From a bacterium (lineage in GTDB: Bacteria; Hydrothermota; UBA3073; JACQXS01; JAQTXJ01), in contig JAQTXJ010000001.1 in the NCBI GenBank assembly GCA_028688815.1, positions 84,587-139,401 on the forward strand: a stretch of DNA of 54,815 bases. Reading direction: 5' to 3'. This document shows positions 50,618-54,815 of this stretch, piece by piece. The notes under the pieces were generated by a model. That model saw only the letters and a program-made list of their open reading frames with translations. It had not been told where the DNA came from and searched no databases. Each line of letters begins with the position of its first letter. Positions within the stretch are counted from its first letter, which is position 1. The position numbers were made by a program, and so were the translations under genes.

Positions 50618-51946
50618 TTATTTTATCTTCTCTAATATTTGTTCTATATCTTTGCTGCAATCATAGATATACATATTTTTTTCTCCTAATATATAATTTG
50701 TAATGTTAGTAAGAATGGCTATTCTTTTACCATCAGGAGAAATGGCATACGTTAGATTAAAATTCCTTTCCTTTGAATTGAACAATGAAAAAGTATCTTT
50801 TTTTTGTGTTTTTATATTATAAAATATTATACCTTCAATGTGTTGTGCTGATGTTTCAGGATAAACTAAAACTTCAGGATGCTGATTGGATAAATATGTT
50901 GTAGGCATGAAATAGGGACGTATAATATTTTGTACACTATTATCCCCTATAGGAGTGTATGGGGAACACTTAAAATCAGAAATAAGCACTTTAAAGTTTT
51001 TATTTAAAGTATCTACAGAGCAGAGTATTTGAGTGTCAGAAATAGAATTTACGATAAATATTTTTGAATCATCGTTAGAAAATCCCATATTATTTCCTGT
51101 GGGTAACTTTATCAAGGAATCGAGATCATACATATTTGTTAGAAAAGCAGAATCGGTTATGATATCCAAATAAGTATCTCCTGTTATTATACCTTCCCTG
51201 CAATCATTGCCCACTGAATCACGTTTTAACACATATTTTCCATTTTCAAAAGACAATTTGTTGCCTTTAGCGTTGAATTTGAGATTCCAATAAAGTGTAT
51301 TCTCTTCCCATAATTTTTTTATAAAAGAATTATGTTTAATATCTTTCATAAACACTGTACATACTGGTTTTTTAAGAAAATTGCTAACATATGTTTCATT
51401 GTACCAATTTTTCTTATCATTCCATACTTCTTCTTTATCAACAAATATTGAAGGACCTAATCCATAAAACATAATGTTGGCAGGTATATTTATAGTAGAG
51501 TATATGAGTTTTTCCCCATCTGGAGAAATCGTATAATCTATTATTGTAGAAGAACTACAAGGGACTGAAATAAGTATATTTTTCTCCCCCGTTTTCAAAT
51601 TATATTTAATTATAGAACTATTTCCCTCCGATTCAATAATCTCTGATGCTTGACGTGTTTGATAAGAGGTCATTGTATCCTCTTTTAATCTTAAAAGATA
51701 TGATAGCGAATCATTTGTATATTCAACAAAGTATGTGATATCCTCGCTTAACCATTTTGGAATAGAATAAAATATAGGAATAAATCCCCCATAAGGCGTA
51801 ACTTTATATTCTTTACTTTTGGCAATAATAGAATTTTCTTTTATACACTTTTGAATTTTTTGTTCATAACTTAATTCTGGTTGAAATACACTGCAAGATA
51901 AACTTAGAAAAGTTAAAACCAATAGAGGAAATATATTTTTTATCAT
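50618..51946 (-). CDS. Lipoprotein with TolB/WD40-like propeller repeats
   Basis: 442 residues. The lipobox is LTFLSLSC (cysteine at 18), so the protein should be lipid-anchored after cleavage. Repeated segments such as IDYTISPDGEKLIYSTI, LKFNAKGNKLSFENGKYVL, MGFSNDDSKIFIVNSI and LTYAISPDGKRIAILTNI suit a TolB-like beta-propeller. It overlaps the upstream glycosyltransferase gene by 4 nt (ATGA). Function is unknown; attachment to a surface or periplasmic complex is inferred. Confidence 0.77.
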   Translation of the reverse strand: MIKNIFPLLVLTFLSLSCSVFQPELSYEQKIQKCIKENSIIAKSKEYKVTPYGGFIPIFYSIPKWLSEDITYFVEYTNDSLSYLLRLKEDTMTSYQTRQASEIIESEGNSSIIKYNLKTGEKNILISVPCSSSTIIDYTISPDGEKLIYSTINIPANIMFYGLGPSIFVDKEEVWNDKKNWYNETYVSNFLKKPVCTVFMKDIKHNSFIKKLWEENTLYWNLKFNAKGNKLSFENGKYVLKRDSVGNDCREGIITGDTYLDIITDSAFLTNMYDLDSLIKLPTGNNMGFSNDDSKIFIVNSISDTQILCSVDTLNKNFKVLISDFKCSPYTPIGDNSVQNIIRPYFMPTTYLSNQHPEVLVYPETSAQHIEGIIFYNIKTQKKDTFSLFNSKERNFNLTYAISPDGKRIAILTNITNYILGEKNMYIYDCSKDIEQILEKIK

Positions 51947-53085
51947 TTATTTTCTTTCACATAATAATAAAACTTCTCTATTTCTTTTGTAACTTTATCC
52001 CAGGAGTATTTGAGTGCGGTTTGTTGTCCGTTAGTCACTAAGCGGTTATAAAGTTCGGGCTCTTTATAGAGTTTTATTATTGTGTCGGCGATTACAACCG
52101 GATTTTTAGGTTCAAACAATAACCCGTCTTCCCCATCTTTTACAACCTGTGAATACCCTTCAATGTTGCTTGCAATTACGCAGGCGCCTGCCGACATTCC
52201 TTCCAACAAAACTATCCCGAAACTTTCCCTGTCCGTTGCCGGGGAACAAAAAATATGGCAGCTTGCATAGTAACTTGGCAGAAGCGCAGGTTCTACAAAA
52301 CCCACAAAATTAATCCCTTCCATATTGTTTTTTATTACGGTGTCATTAAGCCAGCCCTTGCCCACAACAATCAGTCGGGCGGATTTTATTTCTTTCCGAA
52401 CAAGCTGGAAAGCAGAGATTAAATAGTCAAGTCCTTTGCGCGGCTCAAACCTGCCAACGAATAAAATATTAAAAAAGTTGCCCTTATTCAATTCGGGAAT
52501 TGGTTTTACCACGGAAGAAAATTTCGTAGTATCCACACCGTTAGGAATGATTGTAATGTTTGGTATAGCAGAAACCGTCTTTGTGGTCTGGCTTTGTTTC
52601 ATTGTTCTGAGCGCTACTTCGGAGACTGCAATCATTCCGTCGAGTCTTTTTGTATATGGTTCGACGACTGCAGCCGCATATTTGTGCCAGCTTAGTTTTG
52701 GAGAGGCGGAATGGAAAGTTGCAATATTTACCGCGCGGGAATGTTTTATTGCAAACATCCCGATAAATGAGTTGGGACAATGAATATGTAGAACGTCAAA
52801 GTTGTTTTCTTTTATAATGGAACGGGCTTGTTTTTCCAGATCCAACGCCATCGGTATTATGCCGACGGATTTGTTTATGTAGAAACGCTGTGCCCTCCCG
52901 ATACGGATGACATTTATTGATTTGTCGTATTCTCCGGTAAAAGATGAGTTTAACCAATCGTAGTTTGTAGTTAGTATTGATACGTTATGTCCGAGTTTTA
53001 CCAACTCGCAGGCAGAGTGATGAACGTGTTCGGATACTCCGCCCGGGTAAGGATAATAAAGGTCAGAAACAATACAGATTTTCAT
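51943..53085 (-). CDS. GT4 glycosyltransferase (PimB/PimA-like)
   Basis: 380 residues from the ATG at 53085 (MKICIVSDLYYPYPGGVSEHV); the ORF could begin six codons earlier at 53103. The N-terminal glycine-rich motif and HIHCPNSFIGMFAIKHSRAVNIATFHS fit GT-B transferases. The C-terminal site shows NILFVGRFEPRKGLDYLISAF and the EX7E region ATDRESFGIVLLEGMSAGACVIAS. It transfers a hexose from a nucleotide donor, probably to a lipid or glycan acceptor. It overlaps the lipoprotein gene. Confidence 0.9.
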   Translation of the reverse strand: MKICIVSDLYYPYPGGVSEHVHHSACELVKLGHNVSILTTNYDWLNSSFTGEYDKSINVIRIGRAQRFYINKSVGIIPMALDLEKQARSIIKENNFDVLHIHCPNSFIGMFAIKHSRAVNIATFHSASPKLSWHKYAAAVVEPYTKRLDGMIAVSEVALRTMKQSQTTKTVSAIPNITIIPNGVDTTKFSSVVKPIPELNKGNFFNILFVGRFEPRKGLDYLISAFQLVRKEIKSARLIVVGKGWLNDTVIKNNMEGINFVGFVEPALLPSYYASCHIFCSPATDRESFGIVLLEGMSAGACVIASNIEGYSQVVKDGEDGLLFEPKNPVVIADTIIKLYKEPELYNRLVTNGQQTALKYSWDKVTKEIEKFYYYVKENK

Positions 53086-53768
53086 TTTATTTACCAAAGG
53101 CAACGGAAATTTTCACCGCAGAGACGCAGAGTTCGCAGAGGAAAAAAGAATAGAGATAATAAAAAACAACAGATTAAAACCATAGAGAGTACAGAGAGAA
53201 GAACAAAGAGTTTGCTCTGCCCAAGGTTGGCAAACAGGAAAATGTAACCTTTGGTTGCATTAATAGTTTCCATATTTAGGCTTTGTGTTAAGTTTAGGAA
53301 ATAAACAACAGTATTAAAGATTTGTAAAGTGTTTTTTTTGTTCGGGGCATAAAAAAACGAGACAGATAGAGAACAGAAAAAACCTACCACGAAAGTACGA
53401 AAACACAAAAACACGAAAGCCCAGAAACAAATAAGGATTAACCACAGAGAACACAGAGAAGAAAAAATATAGAGTTGAGAAATAACAGATTAAAACCATA
53501 AAGAACACAGAGAGAAGAACAGAGAGCACAGAGAACTAATTTTCTCTCTGACACATCTATAATTTTTCCTCTGTGTGCTCTATGTTTTTATCTCCATGAA
53601 TTTGTTGTTTGTATTCTTACACCCCTAAGTATATTTTGTTCTCCGTGACCTCTGTGGTTGCATTATTAGTACTCATATTTTAAGTTTTGATAGGGGGACA
53701 TAAAATGTTTTTTATAGCAAACTGTAAAAAGTTGACAATGAAATTAAAGCATTATATTATATTTTCTA
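53086..53768. repeat. CAGAGA-type degenerate repeat region
   Basis: An intergenic stretch of about 680 nt with repeated words: CACCGCAGAGACGCAGAG (53114), ACCACGAAAGTACGAAAAC (about 53386), ACCACAGAGAACACAGAG (about 53441) and several AACACAGAGAGAAGAACA copies. The opposite-sense CTCTGTG words follow (about 53570-53660). ORFs in this region are artefacts of the repeats. It ends with the promoter of the sensor kinase. Confidence 0.78.
53732..53760 (+). promoter_or_regulatory. Promoter of the sensor kinase gene
   Basis: TTGACA (53732-53737), exactly 17 nt, TATTAT (53755-53760). The start codon is only 8 nt downstream of the -10, so the mRNA would be leaderless or nearly so. Confidence 0.6.
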
Positions 53769-54815
53769 ATGAAATCAAGAAGGGTAATTAGTTCAAGATA
53801 TCTCATCGTTGTAACCATAATTTTTGCCCTGCTTATGGGAATAACAGGGACAGTCGTTATCAAACGAACAAGCTCCAGTATGTTGAAAGCGATTGAACAG
53901 GAAGGGGTAGTTCTAACGGAAGGGCTGATTCTAAGCAGTCAAAACATCCTTAAAGCCGGTACCGTAATTGAACCTCTTTTCCGCCAGAAACTTCTTGATA
54001 TTGCAAGGTTTATATCAAAGGATTCTAAAATCCCGTCTATGGAAAAACTCGCTACCCTGTCCGCGGAATATAACTTATCCCGTATAGACATATTTGACCT
54101 GCAGGGAAAATTATTAAAAAGTTCTCTGCCTTATCCCGTAGATAAAAAAATAGATTCTATCTTGCAACCGCTTTTAGACGGGACGGAAAGCGAGACTCCA
54201 ATTGACGCGATTGACAACAACTTCGGCGTTGCATTGAGAGCGGATAAAAGAATTATTACCTGTTACATAGACGCATCGTATATAAATGATTTCCGCAAAG
54301 AAACCGGTATCGGGGCGCTTATCCAGAAAATGAGCAAAGAAAAAGGCATACGATATATCGTGCTCCAGGATGATGACGGCATCGTATTTGCTTCGGACAA
54401 TATCAGTAGTATGAACAAAATTGATACGGATACTTTTCTTGTTAACGTCGTTGAAAAGAATATCACGGCAAGCAGAATTTATACTTTAAGAAATCATAAA
54501 GTATTGGAAGTCGTAAAACCTTTTATTATAGATGGAGTGTCTTTCGGGGTATTCAGAGTGGGGCTTTCGCTTTCACAGTATAACCAGATAGCGGAAGAAA
54601 ACAAGAAACACATAATATTGCTCATCGCCGTAATTTTTTTATTAGGCGCCATTGTAATGAACCTGATTGGATTGACCCAGCATTATACGACACTTGATAA
54701 ATCTTACAGTGAGATACAAAGTCTTACGGGAAGCATTCTTGAGAGCATAGGTAATGCAGTCGTTGCAGTGGACAGTAAGAAAAAGATAACCGTATTCAAC
54801 CAGAGCGCGGAGAAG
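53769..54815 (+). CDS. Membrane sensor protein with PAS domain (probable histidine kinase), 3' partial
   Basis: An open frame of 349 codons runs off the right edge. A transmembrane helix (about 11-30, LIVVTIIFALLMGITGTVVI) is followed by an extracytoplasmic sensor part (about 31-280), a second helix (about 282-300, IILLIAVIFLLGAIVMNLIGL), a short linker and the beginning of a PAS domain (GSILESIGNAVVAVDSKKKI...NQSAEK). This is the architecture of NtrB/AtoS-type sensor kinases with an extracytoplasmic ligand domain. The kinase part lies outside. An in-frame stop just upstream and the promoter position fix the ATG at 53769 as the only start. No ribosome binding site is visible. Confidence 0.8.
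   Translation, partial: MKSRRVISSRYLIVVTIIFALLMGITGTVVIKRTSSSMLKAIEQEGVVLTEGLILSSQNILKAGTVIEPLFRQKLLDIARFISKDSKIPSMEKLATLSAEYNLSRIDIFDLQGKLLKSSLPYPVDKKIDSILQPLLDGTESETPIDAIDNNFGVALRADKRIITCYIDASYINDFRKETGIGALIQKMSKEKGIRYIVLQDDDGIVFASDNISSMNKIDTDTFLVNVVEKNITASRIYTLRNHKVLEVVKPFIIDGVSFGVFRVGLSLSQYNQIAEENKKHIILLIAVIFLLGAIVMNLIGLTQHYTTLDKSYSEIQSLTGSILESIGNAVVAVDSKKKITVFNQSAEK

Noticed and set aside
53091-53529. Two hydrophobic minus-strand ORFs in the repeat tract
   Set aside because: Their composition comes from CAGAGA-type repeats read in reverse; no start signals or family patterns.

Overview
This AT-rich bacterial window comes from an organism with a Gram-negative-type envelope. The signs are several predicted outer-membrane beta-barrels, secreted beta-propeller proteins ending in Por/FlgD-like sorting domains, a GWxTD protein, a lipoprotein and an SLBB-Wzc-type exopolysaccharide machine. 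NfnAB-type electron bifurcation, glutamate dehydrogenase and an imidazolonepropionase suggest an anaerobic amino-acid fermenter. The mix resembles uncultured FCB-like or WOR-3 (Stahlbacteria)-type lineages. That placement is an inference from gene content; no rRNA is present.

Layout: 1-3.5 kb (+) carries nfnA (5' end outside the window), nfnB and a glutamate dehydrogenase, closed by a strong terminator. 3.6-7.4 kb (-) carries an M28 peptidase, an isocitrate/isopropylmalate dehydrogenase, a one-TM microprotein, a LeuD-type small subunit without its large subunit, and a PPC/DUF296 protein. 7.4-8.2 kb is AT-rich and contains a lysine-rich 25-residue ORF with its own promoter-like sequence, ribosome binding site and terminator. 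8.2-20.3 kb (+) holds an eight-repeat propeller protein, an amine-oxidase/IF-2B-like/hutI operon, a kelch/galactose-oxidase-like secreted protein between two near-identical terminators, and an Mrp antiporter cluster (C, D, E, F, three inserted envelope genes, then G) lacking A and B.

20.4-46.7 kb (-) is a long series: a secreted gene split by a frameshift at a homopolymer, tRNA-Pro, pcm-surE, a DUF362 ferredoxin protein, a FadL-like barrel, tldE-tldD, a GT-C membrane glycosyltransferase, a propeller protein with a transglutaminase, GWxTD, and an exopolysaccharide block (Gfo/Idh oxidoreductase, LbetaH acyltransferase, sugar transferase, barrel/PEGA, Wzc-like kinase, SLBB) into which leuS is inserted and which argS flanks. 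46.9-49.5 kb (+) has tRNA-Ile, a microprotein, a glycosyltransferase and a DUF89 protein. 50-53.1 kb (-) has a Cys-rich membrane protein, a lipoprotein propeller and a GT4 glycosyltransferase. The window ends inside a (+) sensor kinase that appears leaderless.

How the parts may work together: HutI and GDH would feed glutamate into 2-oxoglutarate; GDH, the ICDH-family enzyme and NfnAB would balance NAD(P)H and ferredoxin; Mrp subunits would couple to ion gradients; the sugar transferase, Wzc, SLBB and glycosyltransferases build a surface polysaccharide.

The most unusual signal is a population of small palindromic elements. Many share a 6-nt arm, 3-nt loop, 6-nt arm design with arms that covary between copies. 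They cluster in intergenic regions (notably 49.5-50.06 kb), and similar palindromes lie in frame inside at least four genes. A 59-bp duplicated block and CAGAGA-type degenerate repeats add to this repeat load. No CRISPR array, IS transposase or prophage module was seen.
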